From the NCBI RefSeq assembly GCF_019084545.1, contig NZ_JAHREP010000020.1, positions 36,359 to 100,358 of the forward strand: a stretch of 64,000 nucleotides of DNA. The letters are read 5' to 3'. The translations under genes and the position numbers were made by a program. Each line of letters starts with the position of its first letter. Position 1 is the first letter of the stretch. A model generated the notes under the pieces. The model did no database searches, had not been told where the DNA came from, and saw nothing but the letters and a program-made list of their open reading frames with translations. Of the stretch, positions 18,630 through 28,098 are shown piece by piece. This stretch comes from Marinobacterium ramblicola (GTDB taxonomy: Bacteria; Pseudomonadota; Gammaproteobacteria; Pseudomonadales; Balneatricaceae).

Positions 18630-19592
18630 ATGCGGCCAGTCACCCTGCCCAAACAGCTTCGTCTCTGCCTGAGCCTCCTGTTCCTGCTGCTACTGGCAGG
18701 CTGCAGCGCGACGCCGCAGACAAATGCACTGCTGAACAACCAGCCAAGGCTCCTGCCCCCGCAGCAGGAGCTGACCGACGTACCCTTCTATCCTCAGGAG
18801 GAGTACCAGTGCGGACCGGCAGCGCTGGCGACAGTGCTCAACTACAGCAGCGTGGCCGTAACCCCCGACGAGCTGACCGCCCGCGTCTACGTACCGGGAC
18901 GCAAAGGCAGCTTCCAGGTGGAGATGCAGACCGCCACCCGCCACTACCAGCGTCTGGCCTACACCCTCGACCCATCGCTTGAGGTACTGCTGCAAACCGT
19001 CGATGCCGGCTATCCGGTCCTGGTGCTGCAAAACCTGGGGCTGGAGTGGTACCCACAGTGGCACTATGCCGTGGTGGTCGGCTACAACCTGGACAAGCGC
19101 AGCATCATCCTGCGCTCAGGCCTGATCGAGCGCTATGAGATCGGTCTGAAGCTGTTCGAGCGCACCTGGAGCCGTGGTAAAAACTGGGCACTGGTCGCAC
19201 TGAAACCGGGCCAGATCCCACCGCAGGCCGATGCCACACGCTACTTCCTGGCCGCGGCCGCTTTCGAATCCCAAGCCCGCGCCGACGATGCCCTTAAAAC
19301 TTGGCAAACCGGCCTGTCACGCTGGCCCAACCACCGGGAGATGCTGATGGGCTACGGCAACCGGCTCTACGTCCTGGGCGATCCACGCGGCGCAGGCCGG
19401 CAGTACCAACGGGTAACCGAGCTCTACCCCAACTACGCCCCGGCGCTGAACAACCTGGCTCAGACACTGATCGATGCCGGCCAGGCCACCGAGGCAGTGC
19501 GTTATGCCAAGCGCGCAGTAGAACAGGCGGGTGAGCAGGAAGCGGCGATCTATCGAGAAACGTTGGAGCAGGCAGAGAAAGCGAGGGAATGA
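18630..19592 (+). CDS. PA2778 family cysteine peptidase (C39-like, lipoprotein)
   Basis: 320-residue probable outer-membrane or periplasmic lipoprotein; the lipobox LLLAGCS lies at about residue 25. A C39-like peptidase domain follows, with the catalytic Cys in EEYQCGPAALATVL and His in WHYAVVVGYN. The C-terminal third contains tetratricopeptide-like repeats (YGNRLYVLGDPRGAGRQYQR; PNYAPALNNLAQTLIDAG). This domain order is the PA2778 family. It probably works with the PA2779-type protein encoded just upstream. Confidence 0.9.
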   Translation: MRPVTLPKQLRLCLSLLFLLLLAGCSATPQTNALLNNQPRLLPPQQELTDVPFYPQEEYQCGPAALATVLNYSSVAVTPDELTARVYVPGRKGSFQVEMQTATRHYQRLAYTLDPSLEVLLQTVDAGYPVLVLQNLGLEWYPQWHYAVVVGYNLDKRSIILRSGLIERYEIGLKLFERTWSRGKNWALVALKPGQIPPQADATRYFLAAAAFESQARADDALKTWQTGLSRWPNHREMLMGYGNRLYVLGDPRGAGRQYQRVTELYPNYAPALNNLAQTLIDAGQATEAVRYAKRAVEQAGEQEAAIYRETLEQAEKARE

Positions 19593-19656
19593 GCTTTCCC
19601 CGGACGTCTGAGTTCCATTGAGGAGAGGGCTTCGCTGAACCTATTCAGGGTGCAAC

Positions 19657-20004
19657 TTACTCCAGATTCAGCGCTTCCAGCAGTTCAATTTCAAATATCA
19701 GATTCGAATCTGGCGGAATCTTGTCACCAAAGCCCCGCTCGCCATACCCCAGATCCGACGGCACCAGCAGCTTCCGTTTGCCACCCACCTTCATGCCAAT
19801 CAGGCCATCGACCCAGGCGGCGATCACTTTCTTGCGGCTGAGTACCGTCTGAAACGGCTCACCTCTGTCGTAGGATGAATCAAACTCGGTTCCATCTTCC
19901 AGATAGCCACGATAGTGGGTCGTGACCAGGGCACCACCCTTTTTCACCTCAATACCCGTGCCTTCAATCAGATCTTCAACGACCAGCTGTACAGATTCAG
20001 TCAT
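19657..20004 (-). CDS. FKBP-type peptidyl-prolyl cis-trans isomerase
   Basis: 115-residue single-domain FKBP. Family signatures include GALVTTHYRGYLEDGTEFDS, the VIAAWVDGLIGMKVGGKRKL active-site strand and the C-terminal IPPDSNLIFEIELL. The start at 20004 is chosen because AAGGAAAAG lies just upstream; an in-frame ATG at 20025 would add seven unlikely residues. No signal peptide, so it should catalyse proline isomerisation in the cytoplasm. Confidence 0.95.
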   Translation of the reverse strand: MTESVQLVVEDLIEGTGIEVKKGGALVTTHYRGYLEDGTEFDSSYDRGEPFQTVLSRKKVIAAWVDGLIGMKVGGKRKLLVPSDLGYGERGFGDKIPPDSNLIFEIELLEALNLE

Positions 20005-20166
20005 GACTTTTCCTTTGCTTTTCAATAGCTTTTACATCAGGGTATTCAATAACGCCAGGCTAGCGATATCAATGAACAATTGTTCCGCCTCCCCGATTTA
20101 TCGCCAGTATTAGGTTATTCTGATATACATAAAGTAACAGCCCAGTTCTGATTACAGGATCGAAAA

Positions 20167-20586
20167 ATGACGAAACAACTGATCGCCCTGATAACCCTGC
20201 TGCCCGCCCTGTTGCTGAGTCTGGTGGCCCAGGCAGGACCTCGTGAGGATACCGGCTGGGAAAAGATTGCCAACGGCGCCCTGCTGGTGGATGTGCGTAC
20301 CGAGCAGGAATATGCCGGCGGCCATCTCGATGGTGCTCTACTGATCCCCTACCAGCAGATCGTCGAGCAGTTTGCAGCCCGTGATATCCCCAAAGACCAG
20401 CCGGTGGTGCTCTACTGCCGTAGTGGTAACCGCGCCGGTATTGCAGAACGCGCATTGCGTGAGTCTGGGTATACCCAGCTGTTCAACGCCGGGGGGTTCA
20501 CGGCTATGGCGGAAAGCAAACCGGCCAACCTGACCATCAGCGACAAAACCGCCTGTACACCGAAAACCGGTGAGTCCGACTGCTGA
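20167..20586 (+). CDS. Periplasmic rhodanese-like protein
   Basis: 139-residue protein with a signal peptide (cleavage near AQA-GP) and one rhodanese domain. The active-site loop YCRSGNRAG carries the catalytic cysteine, and LLVDVRTEQEYAGGHLDGA is the family entry motif. It could carry sulfane sulfur or bind anions in the periplasm. It is divergent from the FKBP gene and stands alone. Confidence 0.9.
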   Translation: MTKQLIALITLLPALLLSLVAQAGPREDTGWEKIANGALLVDVRTEQEYAGGHLDGALLIPYQQIVEQFAARDIPKDQPVVLYCRSGNRAGIAERALRESGYTQLFNAGGFTAMAESKPANLTISDKTACTPKTGESDC

Positions 20587-20764
20587 GCGCAGTGCAGGCA
20601 TTCAGATCTGCCGCAGGGCATTTCGCTATCCGTTAGTGATTCACTGATCACATGACAACCAATAAGAAAAGCACACTCGCGATATTTAAGGTCACAAAAA
20701 AGGCGACGCCGCTTTCACGGTATCGCCAAGAGCACTCGACAAATTACCGAGTAACGAGATAGGT

Positions 20765-21628
20765 TCAGTGCATCATCAATGCCGGTATCCTGGCGTGGCC
20801 CACGACGTAGCTCGTCACCCCGCCAAATACTTGCTCATGTACCCGACGGTGGGTGTAGGCTCCCATCACCAGCAGGTCATACCCCTCGTCATGCAGCGTA
20901 TCGACTATCGCTTCGCCCGCTGATTTATGGTGGCTATCGAACGTCTTATGTACCGCGTCGACATCATGTCGCTCCAGATATACCAGCAGATCCTGAACAT
21001 CCGGCTTGAACGGTCGGGCATCACGCTCAGTCAAAACATGAACTTCCTGGGCCCGTTTTAAAATCGGCAGTGCCGCGCTAACCGCGCGCGAAACCTCTGT
21101 ACTGCCATTCCACGCAATCGCAACCCGCTCAGCACGGAAATATGTCTGTTCGCGGGGCATCAGCATGACCGGTTTGCCGCTACGCATCAGCGCCGACTCA
21201 AAGGTGGAGCTCGGCACGCCCGAACGTGGCTGAGGAATCACCAGCATATCGCTGACCTTACCTCGCTCTGCAACCATCTCGCTGCGCAGACCGGTCACAT
21301 CAAGCCAGGTTGCGGAGGGGCCGTCAACACGACCGCCGCTGACCAACTCGACAGATGCCGACTGGCATAGTTCTGCAAACATCGACCTCATGGCAACCGA
21401 CTCATGCTCGGTGGACTTGGTGGCCAGCGTCTCCAACTGCTGCAGCAGCTCAGCCGGGACCGCCAGTGAGATGCGGTCATCCGGAAAGAAGCGGCGAGGA
21501 CTCACCTGCGCATGCATGACATCCAAATGGGCTTCGAAATACTGTGCAATCGCGAGCGCACCCTGCAATCGCTCCTTTACCTGGCCACTGCTCGAGAGCG
21601 GCATCAGTAGCGTTTTGGGATTCATCAT
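20765..21628 (-). CDS. Universal stress protein family protein
   Basis: 287-residue UspA-family protein with two Usp-like halves. The second half ends with the ATP-binding type motif LLVMGAYTHRRVHEQVFGG. AGGAG precedes the ATG at 21628. It lies 17 bases downstream of the fused TctA-TctB gene and is probably the last gene of that operon. Usp genes sit beside tripartite tricarboxylate transporters in several bacteria, perhaps tuning the carrier, but that role is inferred here. Confidence 0.9.
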   Translation of the reverse strand: MMNPKTLLMPLSSSGQVKERLQGALAIAQYFEAHLDVMHAQVSPRRFFPDDRISLAVPAELLQQLETLATKSTEHESVAMRSMFAELCQSASVELVSGGRVDGPSATWLDVTGLRSEMVAERGKVSDMLVIPQPRSGVPSSTFESALMRSGKPVMLMPREQTYFRAERVAIAWNGSTEVSRAVSAALPILKRAQEVHVLTERDARPFKPDVQDLLVYLERHDVDAVHKTFDSHHKSAGEAIVDTLHDEGYDLLVMGAYTHRRVHEQVFGGVTSYVVGHARIPALMMH

Positions 21629-21645
21629 TTAAGCTCTCCTGTGCC

Positions 21646-23637
21646 TCAACCCAACGGCCAAGGCATGTTGACCGCGTCCTGAAGCAACCCGCGCGGCAAC
21701 TCCAATACCATCACATGCGCCAGCGCCAGCATGAACACCAGGGCGCTGGCCGTCAGCACTCCGGTTTTTACAATGGAGGTACGGGCCTTCACCAGCAGGA
21801 ACAGCATGAAAAAAAGAGCCGTGGAGATCACATAACCAAACAGGTAGCACGCCACGACCAGACCCAGCAGCCAGTACACATAGTGCAGCATACTCACGAC
21901 ACTGCGATCGAACGCGTAGCCTTCGCTTACATCACCATCAAAGTTGACCGCATCATGGATATCCCCCTTCACCAGTTTGAAGATGACCACGCTGGTCAGC
22001 ACCAACATAAGCGCGCAGACACCGGCCGTGAAAACACCGCCCAGCAGGGTCCTTTGCATGGCATCGTATAATCCGTAGGCGAAGGTCAGCCAAATAGCCC
22101 CTGCAAACAGAATCTGCGGCATGCGATTCTGTGGTACCGACGCGGTATCCACTTCAGATTTTGATTCCGTCTCCTGCTGGTTTTTGGCGATATGACGCAC
22201 GGCGAAGAAGATAGACAACGCAATCAGTGCACCGATGATCAAAACACCAGGTTTGGTGAGGAACCCGATGCCATCGAACTGGAGCGCCTGATAGAGGTAG
22301 GTTTCCATACCACTGGCAAGCACGAATCCGATCAGGAATGCGGGACGTGGCCAACCGAACCTTTTCATCAGCACACCGAGCACACCGATCCCAATCAGCG
22401 AGACCAAATCGTTCAGGTCGCGGGTTGCCTGAAACGCCGCAAAACAGATCACCGTGATCATGAACGGCGCCATCAGCGCATAGGGAATAGTGGTGAGCTT
22501 GGCTACCCACTTTGACAGCAGCAGACAGGCACCCGCACCCAGTACGTTAGCCAATGCCAGCGACCAAACGATGGTATAGGTAATATCCAGGTTATTACCG
22601 ACCATCGACGGCCCCGGCTCAAGACCGATCAAGACCATACCGCCAAGGAAAACCGCCATACTGCCGGAACCGGGGATACCGAACAGCAGCGTCGGAATCA
22701 AGCCGCCACCCTCTTTGGCATTATTGGATGATTCCGGTGCCAATACCCCGCGGATATCACCAGAGCCGAAGTTCTCTCTATCCTTGGAGGTTTGAACCGC
22801 GTGACCGTAGGCGATCCAGTCGACCACACTGCCCCCCAGACCGGGAAGAGCACCGACGATGCAGCCGATAACCGCGCAGCGGAACGCAAGCCACTTATGG
22901 CGCACAAGATCTTTCACGCCGTCGAGCCAGCCGCGACCGAGTTCAGACGCCTCGGAGATGGCACGGTTCTGCCGCAGCAAGTCGATAATTTCAGGCAGTG
23001 CAAAGATACCCAGACCAACGACAACCAGAGGAATGCCATCCATCAGATAAAAGTTACCGAACGTCATACGGAACTCGCCGGTTGCCGGTGCGCCACCGAC
23101 ACTGCCGAGGAGCAGGCCAAGGCCACAGGCGCTCAGCCCCTTGACCAGGCTGTTACCGGCCAACACACCGACCATACTCAGGCCGAGCAGCGTCAACATG
23201 AACAGCTCGGCGGAGCCGAAGGCCAGGATCACCGGCCGCGCAATCAGCACGAATGCGGTCAACACCGCGGCACCGAACAGACCACCGAACAGCGACGCTG
23301 CAAAGGCTGCACCGAGCGCACGCGCGGCTTCACCCTTTTTCGCCAGCGGAAAGCCGTCGAGCACCGTCGCCTGCGAGCCGCTGGATCCCGGAATGCCCAT
23401 CAGTACCGAGGTAAAGGTGTCGGAGGTCGGGATGACCGCGACCAAGCCGATCAACATCGCCAGCGCAGAGGTCGGCTCCATTCCGTACAGGAAGGGCAGA
23501 AGAAGTGAGAGACCGGCAATCCCGCCAAGCCCAGGAAATATACCAATTGCGAGACCGAGGGTGACACCACCTGCCAGATAGAGCAGGTGTACGCCAGAGA
23601 ACACTGTCACCAGGGCTGTCAGGAATGCATCAATCAT
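21646..23637 (-). CDS. Tripartite tricarboxylate transporter permease, TctA-TctB fusion
   Basis: 663-residue integral membrane protein. Residues 1 to about 500 are TctA, with its LGLAIGIFPGLGGIAGL signature and the second half-repeat VGALPGLGGSVVDWIAYGHA. Residues of about 515-663 form a four-helix TctB-like domain that is usually a separate small subunit. With TctC (23702-24805) it makes a secondary, ion-driven importer of di- or tricarboxylates. The tcuAB neighbours point to tricarballylate, aconitate or citrate. Confidence 0.93.
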   Translation of the reverse strand: MIDAFLTALVTVFSGVHLLYLAGGVTLGLAIGIFPGLGGIAGLSLLLPFLYGMEPTSALAMLIGLVAVIPTSDTFTSVLMGIPGSSGSQATVLDGFPLAKKGEAARALGAAFAASLFGGLFGAAVLTAFVLIARPVILAFGSAELFMLTLLGLSMVGVLAGNSLVKGLSACGLGLLLGSVGGAPATGEFRMTFGNFYLMDGIPLVVVGLGIFALPEIIDLLRQNRAISEASELGRGWLDGVKDLVRHKWLAFRCAVIGCIVGALPGLGGSVVDWIAYGHAVQTSKDRENFGSGDIRGVLAPESSNNAKEGGGLIPTLLFGIPGSGSMAVFLGGMVLIGLEPGPSMVGNNLDITYTIVWSLALANVLGAGACLLLSKWVAKLTTIPYALMAPFMITVICFAAFQATRDLNDLVSLIGIGVLGVLMKRFGWPRPAFLIGFVLASGMETYLYQALQFDGIGFLTKPGVLIIGALIALSIFFAVRHIAKNQQETESKSEVDTASVPQNRMPQILFAGAIWLTFAYGLYDAMQRTLLGGVFTAGVCALMLVLTSVVIFKLVKGDIHDAVNFDGDVSEGYAFDRSVVSMLHYVYWLLGLVVACYLFGYVISTALFFMLFLLVKARTSIVKTGVLTASALVFMLALAHVMVLELPRGLLQDAVNMPWPLG

Positions 23638-23670
23638 TTTTCCAAACCCTTGATTTGTTGTTATCGCGAG

Positions 23671-23690
23671 AGGGGGCCGAGCAGCCCCCT
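23671..23690 (-). terminator. Intercistronic hairpin between tctC and tctAB
   Basis: 7-bp perfect stem (AGGGGGC / GCCCCCT, 6-base loop) in the 64 bases between the binding-protein and permease genes. No T-tract follows on the minus strand. It probably sets excess binding protein over permease by partial termination or 3'-end protection. Confidence 0.5.
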
Positions 23691-23701
23691 TCGGCTAATC
23701 G

Positions 23702-24805
23702 TTAGAACTGGGTGCCGTACTTTTCGGTCAGCCAGTTTCTGATCCACTCCTTATCCCCGTCGGTGATATCCAGCGCTATCGCAAAAGCCTTCTGCGCCTG
23801 TTTACCTACCGCCTGGGGATAGCTTCCCAGCATCTCTTCGCTACGCGCCTTGAACCCCTCGGATGCTACGGCCTTCTTGACCGCTTCTGTCCAGGCATCT
23901 ACAACCTCGTCAGGCGTCTCTTTTGGCAGGAACAGCCCTTTCTGCGCAGCAAATCCAGCGGCAAAGAAGGTTTTCCAGACTTTGAACTCGATGCCAGAGG
24001 GCTTCTTGCCATGCATCATTTCATAGGCTTCGGCAAAATGAGGCAGATCGGGGAAGGTCGGGTCACGCTGCAGGTTGCCGTCCTCATCCAGCACCCCCCA
24101 GCTCATGATCGGAACCGCCTTACCCTCTTCCACCAACGGCAGGACCTTGGTCAGGTAAGCTGAGGAGGTCTGGTAATCGACGTTCACTTCACCACGTTCA
24201 AACGCCAGACGCCCGGCCCCGCGCCCCTTCATACCGAAGATCGCGTTGACATCCAGGCCCATGATGTCCATCGCCAACAGCGGGATCAGATCGAGTGAGG
24301 TCGCGCCCTGGCTGGCATACTTGACCTCTACGCCTTTGAGTTTGCGCAGATCCGCCGCCGATTTGATGCCAAGGTCAGCGCTCACGTAGAACACACCGCC
24401 GGTCGGTGAAGCCAGCACGGCTTTCCAGTCCTTGTACTCATAGTTGACGCGCGGATCGCCAAGCAAATAGGGAAACTGAGTGGAGCCGGAGGTACCGAGA
24501 ACGGTCAGCCCGTCAGTACCGGCACGCTGCTGGAAGATGTTGGCGCCTTTGGTCGAGCCACCACCGGGTATGTTCTTGACCACGATAGCAGGTTGCCCCG
24601 GGAGCTGTTCGGAGATAAGCGGGGAGAAGAAGCGAGCCCAGGTGTCGGAACCGCCACCCTCTTTGAACGGCATGATGAACTCGACGCGCTCGCCTGAGAA
24701 ATCAACTGCCTGCGCCATGGCCGACAGGCTCAGCCCGATGCCGCACGCCATGCCCAAAGCCGCGCCCTTGATCAGTTTCGAATAGGGGGATGTTTTGCTT
24801 TTCAT
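23702..24805 (-). CDS. tctC: Tripartite tricarboxylate transporter substrate-binding protein
   Basis: 367-residue TctC-family periplasmic receptor. A signal peptide ends near AQA-VD, then the mature protein begins FSGERVEFIMPFKEGGGSDTWARF, here split by the FIMPF-x-GGGSD ligand loop typical of the family. KNIPGGGSTKGAN is a second family landmark. It is the ligand-capturing subunit for the fused TctA-TctB. A CTGTCA-N5-CTGTCA box lies 96 bases before the start and a TAGATT -10-like hexamer follows it by 10 bases. Confidence 0.93.
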   Translation of the reverse strand: MKSKTSPYSKLIKGAALGMACGIGLSLSAMAQAVDFSGERVEFIMPFKEGGGSDTWARFFSPLISEQLPGQPAIVVKNIPGGGSTKGANIFQQRAGTDGLTVLGTSGSTQFPYLLGDPRVNYEYKDWKAVLASPTGGVFYVSADLGIKSAADLRKLKGVEVKYASQGATSLDLIPLLAMDIMGLDVNAIFGMKGRGAGRLAFERGEVNVDYQTSSAYLTKVLPLVEEGKAVPIMSWGVLDEDGNLQRDPTFPDLPHFAEAYEMMHGKKPSGIEFKVWKTFFAAGFAAQKGLFLPKETPDEVVDAWTEAVKKAVASEGFKARSEEMLGSYPQAVGKQAQKAFAIALDITDGDKEWIRNWLTEKYGTQF

Positions 24806-24900
24806 TACATTACCTCGGAGTTTGTTATTATCTTTTTGCCGCGCGAAGCCCCATGTCGCGGGGCGGCGGCTTCACACACAATCGAATCTACCCAGCCAAG

Positions 24901-24917
24901 CTGTCAGTAACCTGTCA
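24901..24917 (-). promoter_or_regulatory. Direct-repeat box upstream of tctC (CTGTCA-N5-CTGTCA)
   Basis: Perfect CTGTCA at 24901-24906 and 24912-24917, 11 bases apart. On the minus strand the inner repeat is followed after 10 bases by TAGATT, a -10-like hexamer. An 11-bp period is what OmpR/PhoB-family regulators recognise, and a TctD-type regulator is encoded nearby. Confidence 0.65.
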
Positions 24918-24931
24918 CCCAAAAGCCGACA

Positions 24932-26050
24932 TCAAACCTCAACGGGTTGCGTAGCATCAGGTGCCCATACACTGGCAGGGATATGGATTTGACCTGAAAA
25001 CAGAAGACGCGCGGTGCGTACGAGCCCGGCCCGCTTCAACTGCAGGTTGTCGGCGTTTTGACCTTCTACTTCGAGAATCACATCGATCTTGCCGCTGGGG
25101 TGTTCGATGCGAACCGGCTTCTGCTCTCCCTCGGGGCAGATCGCCACATCCGCCGCCACGGACCCCGGTACCGCGATACAAGCGGCGACGCAGATCGCAC
25201 CGGTCACCGCGTGGGAGGCATGGCAGTTGTGGGGTACGAAGTACCGGGAGGTGATGGTGCCGCCGTGCCGAGGCTCCGAGAGCAGCGCGACCTTGGGGAT
25301 CACTTTTCCGGTTGCATCACCAAGACCCATCCTCAGTGAGGCTTCGCGGCGGATCTTCTCGATCCTGGCGAGGAGCTCACTATCCGCATCGAGCTCTGCC
25401 TTGGTTTCAGCTCCGGTCTTGCCAAGCGATCTGGCCGGAATCAGCACCATCGGTACCCCCGCATCGACGCAACTGACCTCGATGCCATCGAACTCATCAC
25501 GCACATTTCCGGTCGGCAGCAGCTTGCCGGTTTTGGTCCCGGCCACATCCAGGAAATTGAGAATGACCGGCGCTCCGGCCCCAGGCACCCCATCGATCAC
25601 GGTGTCCCCTTCATACTCGATGATCCCGCCTGGGGTCTTCACGACAACATGGATAAGCGAGTCGGTATTGACGTTACGGACTCGTACCACCGTCTCGCCA
25701 TCCTGCGCGGCAACCAGTCCCTTCTCGATCGCAAAGGGGCCGACACCGGAGAGGATGTTTCCGCACGAGGGGCCGACATCGACGCTGAACTCCTCCACCG
25801 ACACCTGAGCAAACAGATAGTCCACATCGGCTTCAGGATGCCGGGACGGACCGACGATCGCCACCTTGCTGGTCAGCGTGTGCCCCCCCCCGATGCCATT
25901 GATCTGCATCGCATTTCCAGAGCCCAACGCGGCGGTCAGAATGCGGTCCTGGATCTCCCGTTCCTGAGGAAGGTCACTCGATAGAAAATAGGGGCCCCGC
26001 GATGTACCACCACGGAAAATGGTGCACGGAATTGCGGTCTGATTCGGCAT
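24932..26050 (-). CDS. PrpF/4-oxalomesaconate tautomerase family isomerase
   Basis: 372-residue member of the PrpF family, with a double diaminopimelate-epimerase-like fold. Family marks are the N-terminal FRGGTSRGPYFL, SVDVGPSCGNILSGVGPFA and HASHAVTGAICVA. PrpF interconverts cis- and trans-aconitate-type double bonds, and GalD tautomerises 4-oxalomesaconate. The ATG at 26050 has GAGG 8 bases upstream; a GTG at 26059 is poorly spaced. Beside tcuAB and a tricarboxylate transporter, aconitate or methylaconitate isomerisation is the favoured role. Confidence 0.9.
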   Translation of the reverse strand: MPNQTAIPCTIFRGGTSRGPYFLSSDLPQEREIQDRILTAALGSGNAMQINGIGGGHTLTSKVAIVGPSRHPEADVDYLFAQVSVEEFSVDVGPSCGNILSGVGPFAIEKGLVAAQDGETVVRVRNVNTDSLIHVVVKTPGGIIEYEGDTVIDGVPGAGAPVILNFLDVAGTKTGKLLPTGNVRDEFDGIEVSCVDAGVPMVLIPARSLGKTGAETKAELDADSELLARIEKIRREASLRMGLGDATGKVIPKVALLSEPRHGGTITSRYFVPHNCHASHAVTGAICVAACIAVPGSVAADVAICPEGEQKPVRIEHPSGKIDVILEVEGQNADNLQLKRAGLVRTARLLFSGQIHIPASVWAPDATQPVEV

Positions 26051-26176
26051 GACAGCCACCTCGCTCTATTGTCTTTTTAGTTATCAAGTGAGCATCAGTG
26101 CTGGTGCATGAAGCGCTATGAGCCGGCTTCATGACAGGATCTATGCTCTATTGCGAGCAGAAATTAGCGGGCAAAG

Positions 26177-26193
26177 CTGTCACCGGCCTGTCA
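26177..26193 (-). promoter_or_regulatory. Direct-repeat box upstream of the prpF-like gene
   Basis: Perfect CTGTCA at 26177-26182 and 26188-26193, 5-base spacer. On the minus strand TAATTT follows after 10 bases, the same geometry as at tctC. It lies 127 bases before the PrpF-family start codon. Confidence 0.65.
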
Positions 26194-26292
26194 GGAGCCG
26201 AAAATCAATATCGGACGGTGGTTGACCGTCATCAGATACAGGCCTGCCGGTAACGAACGGGATATAGAATTAGTTGGCGGGATATACGTGCT

Positions 26293-26946
26293 TCAGATCA
26301 GATCGGTCATCATGCGGATACGGGCCTTTTGCGCGGCGCGGATGTGCCGCCGGGCTACCTCTTCGGCCAGCCCCGCGTCTCCTGCCTCGATAGCGCTCAG
26401 AACCTGTTCATGCTCCTCCAGTGCGCTATCGCTGCGTCCCTCAATGGCATAGGTTGTCTTACCCAGCAGAGTCAGAGCATCACGAAACCCGGATAACGCC
26501 TTGAGCAGGTAGCGGTTGTGTGCCGCGCGGTACAGTGCCTGATGGAAGGCCTCATTGAGCCTTGCTCTCGCCTCGGGATCGTTTGCCAGGCTGCGCTCCT
26601 GGTTCAGGATCTCCCTGAGCGTATAGATTTCGGCTTCCGACGCATGTTTGGCCGCCAAGGACGCAGCGCTGGCCTCGAGTACTTCGCGCATCTGGTACAG
26701 CTCTATTACCGCCTGGTAATCCAGCGCCGCGATTGTCATGCCTTGATGCGGCGTGGAACAGATAAGGCCTTCAGACTCCAGACGTCGAAGCGCTTCTCGA
26801 ACCGGCGTCCGACTGATACCCAGCCAATTGGCCAGATCGGTTTCGACAACCCGACCGCCCGGTTCAAGCGCCCCGCTGCGGATCGCTTCAATTATGCGCT
26901 CATACGCAACAGCGGCGAGAGGAGGCTTACGCGCTGATGTTGTCAT
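26293..26946 (-). CDS. GntR family transcriptional regulator (FCD domain)
   Basis: 217-residue regulator. The N-terminal winged helix (AYERIIEAIRSGALEPG; ISRTPVREALRRLESEGLI) is followed by an all-helical FCD effector domain containing ALYRAAHNRYL, the metal/ligand pocket histidine region. FCD regulators usually bind small carboxylic acids. Start at 26946 (MTTSARKP) is preferred over an upstream in-frame start because homologues begin shortly before the helix-turn-helix. Inside the tcu/tct island it is the probable local repressor. Confidence 0.92.
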   Translation of the reverse strand: MTTSARKPPLAAVAYERIIEAIRSGALEPGGRVVETDLANWLGISRTPVREALRRLESEGLICSTPHQGMTIAALDYQAVIELYQMREVLEASAASLAAKHASEAEIYTLREILNQERSLANDPEARARLNEAFHQALYRAAHNRYLLKALSGFRDALTLLGKTTYAIEGRSDSALEEHEQVLSAIEAGDAGLAEEVARRHIRAAQKARIRMMTDLI

Positions 26947-27018
26947 ACCGCTATTATTCCCCAATAAAGGCCCGGGCCTTTCGGCCCGGTACACGTATGT
27001 AAATGCAACTCGTGTTGC

Positions 27019-28098
27019 TTAAGCCTTGCACTGCTCATCTCTAATCAGTGCCGCCAGACGGAAGAAGCCGTGCACCATCTTTGAGAATGGCATCAACAGG
27101 AAGAGCGCAAGTACAGCCCCCAGATGCAACGACAGCAGCTCATTCAACAGGCGGGTTTCACGCAGGAAGTACAGCGCCAGTCCGCTGGTGCTGACAACGA
27201 ACAGTAGCAGTACAAAAGCCATCTCCCCGCCCCAAACACGGGCATCGGCCAATTCCCGGTCCGCTTTCAGCTTAAGGCTCGCCAACCCCAGGGTGCCAAT
27301 GCTTAGCAGCACACCGCCAGGGATACCAAGCAACTTGGGCAGGGAAAAGATCCCGTAAGGTGCCGACATCTCCAGCCCGTAGTGCATCAACGTCGCGACC
27401 GAGGTCGCGGCAAAACAGAGCAGGAAGCCATACATGGTCGCCTGATGGTACCGGCGGCGACTGTTCGAGAACGCATCTTCGGCCTCGAAATTACACCCGT
27501 CACCATGCCCCCCGGAGAGGTTTTTCATCTTCGCGATGCTGCCAAACGCACCGACGACGTGACGCCACCTGACCGGCTCTCCGCCGATCGTTTGCCAATA
27601 CCCCCTCAGCGACAGCAGGATGAGCAGAATCGGCAGGGTAAACGCCGGCACAAACAGCAGGACCATGGCGTTGTGCGACATAAGCGAGTAGAACCCTTCG
27701 CCGGAGGACTTGGGTGCTACCTGAATCAGCCATACCAGCAACGCGGCCGCCAGAACGACGAACAGCGACAGGGCGGTACCGCTGCGATGAAATATCTTGG
27801 CGATGGCACCCGGCCGAGCGTGACTCTCCCAGCTCTCTTGGCGAACTTCGGCCAGGGCTTTGGGCAGATTCAAGCCAAACTCATGCGGCGCGGTGTACTG
27901 ACAGGCGTAATAGCAACCCCGGCAGTTGTGGCAGAGATTCGATAGCTGCTGAATGTCGCCATCGCTGAACGCGCGTTTGCTGTGTACAGCCGGAAATACC
28001 GCGCAGTAACTCTCGCAGTAGCGACAGGCATTGCATATCTCAATCTGGCGACGAGCCTCGGCAATGGCATCCAAATTTACTAACTCAATTGTTTGCAT
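27019..28098 (-). CDS. tcuB: Tricarballylate utilisation 4Fe-4S membrane protein TcuB
   Basis: 359-residue electron-transfer partner of TcuA. Two cysteine clusters near the N terminus (CNACRYCESYC and CHNCRGCYYAC) bind 4Fe-4S centres. Several transmembrane helices with histidines follow, a CitB/TcuB-type membrane domain thought to pass electrons from reduced FAD of TcuA to the respiratory chain. Start at 28098 (MQTIELVNL) overlaps the tcuA stop by 14 bases, typical of the tcuAB operon. Confidence 0.93.
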   Translation of the reverse strand: MQTIELVNLDAIAEARRQIEICNACRYCESYCAVFPAVHSKRAFSDGDIQQLSNLCHNCRGCYYACQYTAPHEFGLNLPKALAEVRQESWESHARPGAIAKIFHRSGTALSLFVVLAAALLVWLIQVAPKSSGEGFYSLMSHNAMVLLFVPAFTLPILLILLSLRGYWQTIGGEPVRWRHVVGAFGSIAKMKNLSGGHGDGCNFEAEDAFSNSRRRYHQATMYGFLLCFAATSVATLMHYGLEMSAPYGIFSLPKLLGIPGGVLLSIGTLGLASLKLKADRELADARVWGGEMAFVLLLFVVSTSGLALYFLRETRLLNELLSLHLGAVLALFLLMPFSKMVHGFFRLAALIRDEQCKA

